In this document: positions 1-7,112 of the stretch, piece by piece
How the letters are laid out: each line of letters opens with the position of its first letter
Position numbering within the stretch: the first letter of the stretch is position 1
From: Pseudomonadota bacterium
Lineage (GTDB): Bacteria > Pseudomonadota > Alphaproteobacteria > Caulobacterales > Caulobacteraceae
Reading direction: 5' to 3'
DNA: 10,091 bases
Assembly: GCA_023433655.1 (NCBI GenBank)
Contig: JAEYUE010000099.1
Coordinates: 1 to 10,091, forward strand
The notes under the pieces: model-generated
Seen by the model: the letters and a program-made list of their open reading frames with translations, nothing else
Database searches by the model: none
What the model was told of the DNA's origin: nothing
Translations under genes and position numbers: made by a program

Positions 1-107
1 TCATTGAAGGCCCACGCCTCCCGGAAGCCCATCCGGTCGACGTAAAAGGCAGCGGCCGCTTCCACCTCCGCCACGTGGATCATCGGACGCGAGTACCACA
101 TGCCCAT
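1..107 (-). CDS. VOC (glyoxalase/bleomycin-resistance fold) protein, N-terminal 35 codons only
   Basis: The gene runs off the left edge, so only the start is visible. The peptide opens MGMWYSRPMIHVAEVEAAAA and continues FYVDRMGFREAWAFNE, which is the first beta-strand and helix of a VOC-fold module (xxPxIxVxDxxxAxxFYxxxLGF). I chose the ATG at 107 because AAGGAG lies 7 bases upstream (115-120); a second in-frame ATG at 101 is possible. It begins 17 bases after the formaldehyde dehydrogenase stop on the same strand, so the two are probably co-transcribed. Small VOC proteins often accompany glutathione-dependent formaldehyde dehydrogenase in alphaproteobacteria, next to S-formylglutathione hydrolase, but that hydrolase would lie outside the window. 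The substrate cannot be inferred; a role in aldehyde or glutathione-adduct handling is only a guess from the neighbourhood. Confidence 0.8.
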   Translation of the reverse strand, partial: MGMWYSRPMIHVAEVEAAAAFYVDRMGFREAWAFN

Positions 108-124
108 GGGCTGGCTCCTTCCGG

Positions 125-1231
<1,107 letters not shown>

Positions 1232-1275
1232 GGTCGTGGCTCCTGTGCGTTGCCGTCTTCTAGGACAGACCGCAG

Positions 1276-2007
1276 ATGCTATGGAACCGTATGGCGCCTC
1301 GAAACCTCGTCATCCTCACCGGCTCGGGCGTCTCCGCCGAGTCCGGCGTCCCGACCTTCCGCGCCGCCGACGGCCTGTGGATGGGCCATCGCGTCGAGGA
1401 CGTGGCCACGCCGCAGGCCTTCGCCCGCGACCCCGCCTTGGTACAGGACTTCTACAACCGCCGCCGCCGCCAGCTGGCCGAGGTCCGGCCCAACGCCGCC
1501 CACCGCGCCCTCGCCGAGCTCGCCGCGCGCTGGGAGGGCGACCTGCTGCTGGTCACCCAGAACGTCGACGACCTGCACGACCGCGCCCATGCCGAGACCC
1601 CGCCGGCTGCCGGGTTCCAGCTGATCCATATGCACGGCGAACTACTCAAGGCCGAGTGCACGGCCACCGGCCGCGTCTGCGACTACCCCGGCGACCTCGC
1701 CCGTGACCAGCCCTCGCCCTTTCACCCGCAGGGCCGCCTGCGCCCGCACATCGTCTGGTTCGGCGAGACGCCGCTGCACATGGACCGGATCGAACGCGCG
1801 CTCGCGGCCTGCGACCTGTTCGTCTCCATCGGCACCTCCGGCGCCGTCTGGCCCGCCGCCGGCTTCGTCCAGCTGGCCCGCCGGGCGGGGGCCCGCACCA
1901 TCGAGCTCAACCTCGAACCCTCGCTGGGCAGCAGCCTGTTCGACGAGACCCGCCACGGCCCGGCGACGGAGCTCGTCCCGGCCTTCGTGGCGGAGCTTCT
2001 GGCCTAG
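1276..2007 (+). CDS. cobB: Sir2 family NAD-dependent protein deacylase (class III sirtuin, CobB/SIRT5-like)
   Basis: Removes acyl groups from lysines using NAD. Numbered from the ATG at 1276 it has 243 residues, typical of bacterial class III sirtuins. Visible motifs: the NAD loop GSGVSAESGVPTFR at 16-29; Tyr60 and Arg63 in FYNRRRRQ, the Y-x-x-R pair that in SIRT5 and E. coli CobB binds succinyl or malonyl groups; TQNVDDLH at 94-101; catalytic His120 in HMHGEL; and GTSGAVWPAAG plus LNLEP late in the Rossmann fold. Two of the usual four zinc cysteines are present (C128, C135), but no second pair follows in the segment before RLRPHIVWFGE, so zinc binding is probably lost or different. The start could also be the in-frame ATG at 1291 (MAPRNLV), which fits the family N-terminus equally well; AGGA at 1262-1265 favours 1276 slightly. 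The gene diverges from the formaldehyde dehydrogenase and overlaps the TrmJ gene tail-to-tail by 4 bases. Confidence 0.92.
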   Translation: MLWNRMAPRNLVILTGSGVSAESGVPTFRAADGLWMGHRVEDVATPQAFARDPALVQDFYNRRRRQLAEVRPNAAHRALAELAARWEGDLLLVTQNVDDLHDRAHAETPPAAGFQLIHMHGELLKAECTATGRVCDYPGDLARDQPSPFHPQGRLRPHIVWFGETPLHMDRIERALAACDLFVSIGTSGAVWPAAGFVQLARRAGARTIELNLEPSLGSSLFDETRHGPATELVPAFVAELLA

Positions 2008-2777
2008 GCCTCGTCCGCCTTCTTCGCCGCCAGCTTGGCCAGCACCCGGCCGCGCCCCTTCGCCAGTGCATGGATCACGCCCCGGAAGGTCGCGACCTCC
2101 TGCTCGGTGAACTGCGCCCGGCCCAGCATGACCCGCAGGTTCTGGCTCATCGACCGCTTCTTCTCCGGCGGATGGAAGAAGCCGCCCTCGTCCAGCTCCG
2201 CCTCCAGATGCTCGTACATGCCGACCAGCAGCGCGTTCGACGCTGGCGGATCGCCTTCCCTGAACCGGGGCGGCGGGGCGTCGAGGATCAGGGTGCGCCA
2301 CTCGTAGGCGTTGATCGCCACCGCCTGGGCCAGGTTCAGCGAATGGTGCTTCGGATCGATCGGAATGGTGACGATGCCCTGGGTCAGGGCGATGTCGGTG
2401 GTCTCCAGCCCGGCCCTTTCGCCTCCGAACAGCAGCCCCACCGCCAGCCCCGAGGCCCGGTCGTCGTAGAGAAGGCGCGAGGCTTCGCGTGGGGTGCGCA
2501 CCGGCAGCCGCGTCTCGCGCGGCCGGGCGGTGGTCGAGAACACCGTGTTCAGGTCGGCGACGGCCTCGGCCACCGTGTCGAACACCCTGACCCCGTCCAG
2601 CACCCAGTCGGCGCCCGAGGCCGTGGCCCAGGCCCGGTCCTGCGGCCAGCCGTCGCGCGGGCTGACCAGCCTGAGCTCGGACAGGCCGAAATTGGCCATC
2701 ACCCGCGCGACCGCCCCGATGTTGTCGGCCAACTGCGGCTTGTCGAGGATGACGACGGGCGGCTTCAGATCATCCAA
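2004..2777 (-). CDS. trmJ: TrmJ-family tRNA (Cm32/Um32) 2'-O-methyltransferase (SPOUT class)
   Basis: SPOUT-fold SAM-dependent RNA ribose methyltransferase; the TrmJ family methylates the 2'-OH of residue 32 in tRNA anticodon loops. The three family motifs are present: NIGAVARVMANFGL near the N-terminus, LLFGGERAGL in the middle, and IPIDPKHHSLNLAQAVAINA containing the SLNLAQAV trefoil-knot signature. A charged C-terminal extension of about 80 residues matches the length of TrmJ rather than TrmL. An in-frame ATG at 2876 exists, but the extra residues it adds are Arg/Pro-rich and are the shadow of the upstream nuclease gene. The conserved part begins at about KPPVVILDKP, so I place the start at TTG 2777, giving 257 aa. 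GAGG at 2786-2789 overlaps the nuclease stop codon and sits 8 bases upstream of it, which suggests translational coupling. The gene is the second of a two-gene unit and is convergent with the sirtuin. Confidence 0.87.
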   Translation of the reverse strand: MDDLKPPVVILDKPQLADNIGAVARVMANFGLSELRLVSPRDGWPQDRAWATASGADWVLDGVRVFDTVAEAVADLNTVFSTTARPRETRLPVRTPREASRLLYDDRASGLAVGLLFGGERAGLETTDIALTQGIVTIPIDPKHHSLNLAQAVAINAYEWRTLILDAPPPRFREGDPPASNALLVGMYEHLEAELDEGGFFHPPEKKRSMSQNLRVMLGRAQFTEQEVATFRGVIHALAKGRGRVLAKLAAKKADEA

Positions 2778-2787
2778 CTCAGCCGCC

Positions 2788-3816
2788 TCAGTCGTCGCCG
2801 TACATGGCCAGCCACGGATCGGCCGTCCCGGCCTCGGCCTCGGCCACCTTGACCTTGGGCCAGCCGATTTCGTCATCCGCCGAGTCCCGCCACGCCAGGA
2901 TGAACAGGTCGCGGAGCTCCGAGGCCCCCGCCGCGAGTCGGTTGAGCGCGAAGCTCGCCCCGCGGGCGTCGCCCTCGCCGAAGCCGCCGGCCTTCTCCAG
3001 CCGGTAGAAGGGCAAGACCTCGGCCAGGGTCGTCTTCAGATAGGCCGGAACGCGCGCGCGCAGATCGAAACCGTCCAGCTTCGGCGCCTTCATGGCCGCC
3101 TCGACCGCGTCCAGCCGCGCCACCCGCGCTGTGAACGCCCCCTCGAAGGCGCCATGCGTCTGGCGCGAGGTGGTGAAGCCCTCGGGGTTGGGCACATCCC
3201 GCGACCAGCCGTTGTAGTGGATCGTCGTGTGGTGCGGCTGGGCCCCGTCGCCGACGTAGTGCGCCAGATAGCCCATGTCGCGCAGGATCAGGGCTTCGCG
3301 CCGCAACCGGTCCTCGCGGTACCAGGCCCGCTTGCCCGGATCGGCCTCGCGCGCCTCGGCGGCGTTCAGCACCCGCCAGGTGGCGAAGTCCCGCACCAGC
3401 TGCTGGTAGCCGTCCATGATGGCGTAGGGCAGGTAGCCGGCGTCGTCGACGTCCAGCCCCGCGGCCGTCAGGGCCGCGTCGTATTCGGACTTCAACCGCG
3501 GCAGGGCGTCGATCGACATGCCGCGCTGGTCCATGACCCGTGCCTGATCGTCCATGTCGATGAAGTGCGCCGTGTCCCGCTCCCGGTCGTGCGGCTGACC
3601 GCCGCCCTTGGTGCGGTCCGGCTCGCGCGCCAGTTCGCCGACCTCGGCCGCTGCGCCCGGCGTGCGCAGGAAGGCCGGCAGCTCTTCAGGCAGGGCGCGC
3701 ACCGCGGCCACGCCGATCAGGCGGTGGCCGGTGTTGCCCCAGGCCGAGACGGCGGCGGGAACGGTGACGACGGCCACCGCGCAGACGGCGGCGGCGGCGA
3801 GGGCGAGGCGCTTCAC
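2788..3816 (-). CDS. Secreted S1/P1 family zinc-dependent nuclease
   Basis: Predicted exported single-strand nuclease/3'-nucleotidase of the S1/P1 family (related to zinc phospholipase C). The 342-residue precursor starts with MKRLALAAAAVCAVAVV, a Sec signal peptide cleaved after AVSA, leaving Trp26 as the mature N-terminus; in P1 nuclease the N-terminal Trp is itself a zinc ligand. By eye, all nine P1 ligand positions can be matched: W26, H31 (WGNTGH), D67, H84 (AHFID), H186, D190 and H196 (AHYVGDGAQPHH), H221 and E225 (HGAFEGAF). The last is Asp in P1, so Glu is a conservative difference. The start is GTG at 3816 with GGAG 8 bases upstream; no ATG fits. It precedes the TrmJ gene by 10 bases. 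The likely role is periplasmic or extracellular nucleic-acid breakdown for phosphate or nucleosides. The family call is firm; substrate preference is not known. Confidence 0.88.
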   Translation of the reverse strand: MKRLALAAAAVCAVAVVTVPAAVSAWGNTGHRLIGVAAVRALPEELPAFLRTPGAAAEVGELAREPDRTKGGGQPHDRERDTAHFIDMDDQARVMDQRGMSIDALPRLKSEYDAALTAAGLDVDDAGYLPYAIMDGYQQLVRDFATWRVLNAAEAREADPGKRAWYREDRLRREALILRDMGYLAHYVGDGAQPHHTTIHYNGWSRDVPNPEGFTTSRQTHGAFEGAFTARVARLDAVEAAMKAPKLDGFDLRARVPAYLKTTLAEVLPFYRLEKAGGFGEGDARGASFALNRLAAGASELRDLFILAWRDSADDEIGWPKVKVAEAEAGTADPWLAMYGDD

Positions 3817-4278
3817 GGGCGGACTCCAGCAGGGGCGACGGCTCGCCTTAAACCATCCGGGAGACCGCCTCCAGCGGCGCCGCCTGTGGAAAACCCGGCT
3901 CCGTGTCCTGCCCTGTTATTTCTTGCTGACATCTGCCGGCCGGGCTCGCGGCCGGATAGGTTCGTCTTGGCCTTGACCCTTTTTTACCGGTGCGGGCCGC
4001 TTCAGTTCCAAAGGTTCAAACAGTCGGCACGACCGAATAGCTGATCCGCAAGTAAGCATCTCCCGCCGCGCCGGACAGTTTCCCGCCCGAATACGGTCGA
4101 TCAAGCCGTTGGTGAGGTAATCATCGCGCAGGATCGACTGTCGCCGGGACCGAATCATCCACCGCACGACCGGACAGGTGGTCGCAGCTCATCTCATTTG
4201 GCTGGAAATCGACACAATTCGACGCCAGAAACCGCGCGCCGGACGCGACAGGGGCCGGTGTCTTCGTGAGTCGAATTC
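3817..4278. other. 462-bp gap without a convincing gene
   Basis: This stretch lies between the divergent nuclease and 3D-domain genes, so it should hold both promoters. It is visibly less GC-rich than its surroundings. A minus-strand reading frame of 83 codons (3916-4167, GTG start, or ATG at 4158) is open, but its codon choice drifts away from the G/C-ending pattern of the neighbours, it has no good ribosome-binding site, and its product is unlike any family I know; I do not call it. There is a GC-rich inverted repeat CCGGCCG/CGGCCGG (3936-3942/3949-3955, 6-base loop) and a T6 run at about 3980-3985, too far apart to make a clear terminator. TTGACC at 3973-3978 has no convincing -10 partner. 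I see nothing resembling a known structured RNA. Confidence 0.5.
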
Positions 4279-4896
4279 ATGCTCGGCGCCGCCGCTGCGA
4301 TCGCCCTCGTCTGGGCCCTTGCCTTCCCCGCCGCCAGTGCGGCCGCCGATGACCCGGTCTCCTACGAAGCCGCGGTCGCCGCCGGTCTGGGCGAGGAATC
4401 AACGGCGCCTGCGGATGAAGGTTCCGACGACAGCGGCGCGGCGGCCCTGACCGTCGAACAGCAGGCCCTGATGGCCGAGGACGCCGACTGGACCGCGCGG
4501 GTCAACCTCTACCATGCCGGCGGCGGCGGGGCGACCGGCAACGACAGCCTCGGCTGCCGCCCGATCCCGATGCGCACCATGGCCGTGGATCCGCGCTACA
4601 TCCCGCGCCGCACCCGCCTGTTCATCCCCGAGACGGTCGGCATGCGCATGCCCGACGGCACCCTGCACGACGGCTACTGGTACGCTTCCGACACCGGCGG
4701 CGCCATCAAGGGCCAGAAGATCGACCTCTACACCGGCCACGGCCGCGGCTCGATGCGTCCGGCCATGCGCTTCAACCAGCGCCGCCTGACCCTGATCGAC
4801 GCCGGCCGCTTCGACGGCTGCCCGCCATCGTGGGACGACCAGCCCAGCCAGACCCTGATGGCCTCGGCCGGCTCCACCAGCGTCGGTTCGCGCTAG
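4279..4896 (+). CDS. Exported 3D-domain protein (double-psi beta-barrel, peptidoglycan-acting family)
   Basis: 205-residue precursor. Residues 1-22 form a hydrophobic export segment (MLGAAAAIALVWALAFPAAS) with a plausible AAA cleavage site; an acidic linker (about 24-70) follows. The 3D domain occupies about 95-175 and carries the three defining aspartates: D104 in AVDPRYIP, D138 in ASDTGGAIKG and D149 in KIDLY. These belong to the MltA-like double-psi barrel that cleaves or binds peptidoglycan glycan strands. The lead-in NDSLGCRPIPMRT, with C93, and a later C181 are also notable. The N-terminus is odd: it has no Lys/Arg before the hydrophobic core and no good ribosome-binding site, and an in-frame TGA at 4267-4269 blocks extension. 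The true start may therefore differ, or a frameshift may lie just upstream. The 3' end overlaps the DUF962 gene by 4 bases. Confidence 0.82.
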   Translation: MLGAAAAIALVWALAFPAASAAADDPVSYEAAVAAGLGEESTAPADEGSDDSGAAALTVEQQALMAEDADWTARVNLYHAGGGGATGNDSLGCRPIPMRTMAVDPRYIPRRTRLFIPETVGMRMPDGTLHDGYWYASDTGGAIKGQKIDLYTGHGRGSMRPAMRFNQRRLTLIDAGRFDGCPPSWDDQPSQTLMASAGSTSVGSR

Positions 4897-5216
4897 AACT
4901 TCCGCTTCCCGGCGACCGTCTCGAAGAACATCCGCCAGTCGCCCATCAGGCTCCACAGCGGATAGCGGAAGGTCGCCGGCCGGTTCTTCTCGAAGAAGAA
5001 ATGCCCCGCCCAGGCGAAGCCGTAGCCGATGACCGGCATGGCCAGCAGCCACCACGGGTTCAGCGTCACGACCGCCAGCGCCAGGGCGACCAGCACAAGG
5101 CCCGACCCGACCACATGAATCCGCCGGCAGGTGCGGTTGGAGTGCTCGTGGACGTAGAAGGGGTAGAAGGCCTCGAAGCTCTGGAAGCGTTCGCCGGCCG
5201 GCTCCTGCGTGGTCAT
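4893..5216 (-). CDS. DUF962 / Mpo1-like membrane protein
   Basis: 107 residues, matching the short bacterial form of the DUF962 (Mpo1/YGL010w-like) family. Yeast Mpo1 is an iron-dependent dioxygenase in fatty-acid alpha-oxidation of 2-hydroxy acids; whether the short bacterial proteins do this is unproven. Family marks are visible: the FxxFxxFYPFYVxxH start, HEHSNRTCRRIHVVGS at 23-38 with H23, H25 and H34, and WAGHFFFEKNRPATF at 69-83 with H72; in Mpo1, conserved histidines bind iron. Two membrane segments lie at about 37-52 and 54-70. The start ATG at 5216 follows the upstream membrane-protein stop by one base (TGA, G, ATG), so translation is very likely coupled. It is the last gene of the minus-strand set and ends tail-to-tail with the 3D-domain gene. 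Confidence 0.85.
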   Translation of the reverse strand: MTTQEPAGERFQSFEAFYPFYVHEHSNRTCRRIHVVGSGLVLVALALAVVTLNPWWLLAMPVIGYGFAWAGHFFFEKNRPATFRYPLWSLMGDWRMFFETVAGKRKF

Positions 5217-5217
5217 C

Positions 5218-5748
5218 TCATCCCTCCGTAGCCGGCTCGGGTCCCAGCAGCCGCCTCAGCATCGGCCAGATCCGCGCCACGGCGGACAGGAAGCCAACCA
5301 CCGTCGACACCCACTGGAAGGCGGTCCACACCCAGCCGAACAGGTCGCCGTCGCCGATCCACTGGCTGATCGGGAACAGCACCCGCGCCACCCCGATCTG
5401 GAAGGCGGCGTAGGCTTCCGAATACTCGATCGAGCGGTCGGCGAGGAAGGCGATGGCCACCGCCGCCGACACCGGTGCCCACAGCAGCGGCAGCGCCAGC
5501 CCGCCGGCCAGCAACAGCACGACCAGCTTGGTCCCCAGGGTCTCGCGCGACCACAGGCTGGCGACCACCCCCGCGCCCAGCGCGAGCGCCGTCAGCATCA
5601 GCATCGCCGGCAACACAAGGTCGGCCGCCGTCATCAGGTCCGCGAACCCCAGGCCGATCAGGATCCCCGCGCCCGACAGCAGGAAGCCGGCCACCCAGAC
5701 GGCGGCATACTGCCCCAGACGGCGCTTCAGATGCGCGAGGCTGATCAT
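5218..5748 (-). CDS. Integral membrane protein of unknown function
   Basis: I do not recognise the family. From the ATG at 5748 the protein has 176 residues: a basic N-terminus (MISLAHLKRRLGQY), then hydrophobic stretches at about 15-35, 43-65 and 74-102, an acidic loop containing DRSIEYSEAY, a more amphipathic aromatic region (FPISQWIGDGDLFGWVWTAF), a last hydrophobic stretch at 146-160, and a basic cytoplasmic-like tail (RIWPMLRRLL). This gives three to four membrane passes with an inside N-terminus by the positive-inside rule. An in-frame ATG at 5784 would add 12 residues; neither start has a strong ribosome-binding site. It sits 68 bases after the QueD-like gene and one base before the DUF962 gene, so it probably belongs to the same transcript. 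The context suggests no defined role. Confidence 0.75.
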   Translation of the reverse strand: MISLAHLKRRLGQYAAVWVAGFLLSGAGILIGLGFADLMTAADLVLPAMLMLTALALGAGVVASLWSRETLGTKLVVLLLAGGLALPLLWAPVSAAVAIAFLADRSIEYSEAYAAFQIGVARVLFPISQWIGDGDLFGWVWTAFQWVSTVVGFLSAVARIWPMLRRLLGPEPATEG

Positions 5749-5816
5749 GCGGCGAGGATGCGCCCGCACGGCAGCGCTGTCCATCGCCGGGGCCGGCGGT
5801 CGCCGACCCCGCTCCG

Positions 5817-6329
5817 TCAGCCGCCGGCCTCGAGGAGCCGGCCCAGCACCTCGGCTTCCATCCCGCGAAGCACCGCCTCCGGGTTGCGCCAGATGGCGCT
5901 GTTGGCGCCGTGCTCGAACACCTCGACCTGGTCGATCCAGCAGCGTCCGCCGGTGCGCTCCCGCACCCCGGGCCCCATCCGCTCGCCGACCCAGGCGGCG
6001 ATCCGTTCGCAGCTGACCCCGGGCAGGATGCGCACGTCGGCCAGGCCCCGGTCGCGAAGGCGCAGGAACTCCGGGCCCTCCGGGTCGTCGGCCGCGACCA
6101 GCAGGGTGTGGTCGAAGGTCTCGTGCAGCCAGTCGCGGATCGGCCCGAAGCCGTCCTTGCCGAAATCGATCACCCAGCCGCGCGCGTCCAGTAGCTCGGC
6201 CGCGAAGGTGAAGCGGAAGCCCAGCGAATAGCCGTGCAGCAGAGCGCAGTGGGAGGGGGCGGCCCACTGGCGCAAGGCGCAGCTCAGCCCACGCTCGGCG
6301 CCGTAGGTCTTGGTCGACAGATAGGCCAT
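5817..6329 (-). CDS. Divergent QueD/6-pyruvoyl-tetrahydropterin-synthase-like protein
   Basis: 170 residues, against about 120 for typical QueD (6-carboxytetrahydropterin synthase, which converts dihydroneopterin triphosphate in queuosine synthesis). The T-fold pattern is clear: HCALLHGYSLGFRFTF at 27-42 aligns with the CxxLHGH region, GWVIDFG at 51-57 with the WVMDF segment, FDHTLLVAADDPEG at 72-85 with the LDHxxLN segment, and VEVFEHGANSAIW at 135-147 with the terminal glutamate strand. Zinc-ligand positions are altered: the FxAAH histidine is replaced around GLSCAL (14-19), and the second His of HGH is Tyr34. It may therefore have a different metal site or no queuosine role. The start is ATG at 6329, with AGGG at 6338-6341 spaced 8 bases away. 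It follows the HxlR gene by 90 bases. Related long HGY-type proteins occur, as far as I recall, in other alphaproteobacteria; the exact reaction is unassigned. Confidence 0.75.
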   Translation of the reverse strand: MAYLSTKTYGAERGLSCALRQWAAPSHCALLHGYSLGFRFTFAAELLDARGWVIDFGKDGFGPIRDWLHETFDHTLLVAADDPEGPEFLRLRDRGLADVRILPGVSCERIAAWVGERMGPGVRERTGGRCWIDQVEVFEHGANSAIWRNPEAVLRGMEAEVLGRLLEAGG

Positions 6330-6375
6330 CCGGCTCGCCCTGCTTCGCCGGCCCGCCGCCGACACGAAGCGAGCC
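6330..6375 (-). promoter_or_regulatory. Leader hairpin around the QueD-like ribosome-binding site
   Basis: In the transcript, GGCTCGCTTCG (6375 down to 6365) can pair with CGAAGC (6347-6342) and then GAGCC (6336-6332), leaving AGGGC (6341-6337) bulged out of an 11-bp stem with a 17-base loop. The bulged AGGG is the best Shine-Dalgarno candidate for the gene starting at 6329, and the stem ends two bases before the ATG. Such a fold could limit ribosome access. It is an observation by eye, and GC-rich DNA forms such pairings readily. Confidence 0.4.
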
Positions 6376-6419
6376 TGCCCGAACCGGAGCGCCGCGGCCT
6401 TGCCCGCGCGCAAGCTCCG

Positions 6420-7112
6420 TCAGGCAGCCGGCTTCTCCACCTTGGGCGGCAGTTCGAACCAGCTGGCGAAACGCAGGAAGGCCGCCTCGTCGCCCTCGAT
6501 GTGCAGCAGATCGCGCGCCCGCGCCTGAGTCCCCGCCGCCTCGCCGTAGACCACCGCGGCGACCGCCTCGGGCGTGCCGGTCACCACGGCGCAGGCCTCG
6601 TCGGAGGCAGTACGCTCGACGGTCAGCGCCCCGTCGGCCACGCAGACCCGGAAGCCCGTCTCGCCGAATCGGAAGCCGATCGAGACCAGCGCGTCCCCGA
6701 CCTTCTCCGCATCGAACATGGCCTTGAACGACAGCATCATCGACACCGGGCTCAGCGGCAGGGTCGGATCATGGTCCGGCGACCGCGCCGCCCACCGCCC
6801 CAGCGCCAGGATCGCGGCCTCCGCCTCATACCCCCACGGCGTCAGTTCATAGACCTGGACCGAGGCCGGCGGGGGCAACCGCCGCCGCATCGCGACCCCA
6901 GCGGCCTCCAGGCCCTCCAGCCGCTGCGTCAGCACATTGGCGCTCAGCCCCGGCAGGCTGGACCGCAGGTCGCCGAAGCGGCGCGGCCCCAGCATCAGTT
7001 CGCGCACCACCAGCATGGCCCAGCGCTCGCCGAGGATCTCCAGCCCCAGGGCTGTGCCGCAGGCGTCGTCATAACGCCGGCCGTGGATTCTGGTTACTTT
7101 TTCTAACTTCAT
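6420..7112 (-). CDS. HxlR-family winged-helix regulator with a C-terminal SCP2-like domain
   Basis: 230-residue cytoplasmic DNA-binding protein. Residues 15-105 form the HxlR (MarR-like) winged helix: C18 in DDACGTALGLEILGERWAML, then RELMLGPRRFGDLRSSLPGL and SANVLTQRLEGLEAAGV, the family's recognition-helix region, and YELTPWG on the wing. C18 lies where many HxlR proteins carry a redox or electrophile-sensing cysteine. Residues about 120-222 resemble the SCP2/sterol-carrier-like domain often fused to alphaproteobacterial HxlR proteins; it may bind a hydrophobic ligand. The start is ATG at 7112; an in-frame GTG at 7130 is less likely because it lies within the operator repeats. It diverges from a VOC gene across 62 bases holding two similar AT-rich sites, so it probably controls itself and the VOC–DUF1428 pair. 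The genes after it on the same strand may be co-transcribed. Confidence 0.9.
   Translation of the reverse strand: MKLEKVTRIHGRRYDDACGTALGLEILGERWAMLVVRELMLGPRRFGDLRSSLPGLSANVLTQRLEGLEAAGVAMRRRLPPPASVQVYELTPWGYEAEAAILALGRWAARSPDHDPTLPLSPVSMMLSFKAMFDAEKVGDALVSIGFRFGETGFRVCVADGALTVERTASDEACAVVTGTPEAVAAVVYGEAAGTQARARDLLHIEGDEAAFLRFASWFELPPKVEKPAA
7092..7107. promoter_or_regulatory. Operator-like repeat, copy 1 (candidate HxlR site)
   Basis: GGTTACTTTTTCTAAC, a GTTA-N7-TAAC dyad, lies over codons 2-7 of the HxlR gene. It is an AT-rich island in a very GC-rich region. HxlR-type regulators such as YodB bind dyads of similar design (TACT-N7-AGTA). A binding protein here could block elongation or the start of the HxlR gene. 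Confidence 0.5.

Noticed and set aside
1232..1290. Promoter elements between the dehydrogenase and sirtuin genes (TTGCCG at 1250, GCTATGGA at 1278)
   Set aside because: The spacing of more than 20 bases is wrong for a sigma-70 promoter, and the -10-like string overlaps the sirtuin start; I cannot support a call.
3885..3893. TGTGGAAAA, one mismatch from a DnaA box
   Set aside because: A single imperfect site without further boxes, an AT-rich unwinding region or replication genes nearby; expected by chance.
3936..3955. CCGGCCG/CGGCCGG hairpin as a terminator
   Set aside because: The T run is about 25 bases away, and no gene ends just before the hairpin on either strand; GC-rich palindromes are common here.
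2494..4044. 516-codon plus-strand open frame over the TrmJ and nuclease genes
   Set aside because: Antisense shadow: it resembles no protein and conflicts with two recognised genes. Its end in the intergenic gap does not add support.
3916..4167. 83-codon minus-strand frame in the 462-bp gap
   Set aside because: No ribosome-binding site at its GTG or inner ATG, codon choice unlike the neighbours in its second half, no recognisable domain, and its 3' part runs through a GC-rich inverted repeat. Conservation in relatives would change this view.
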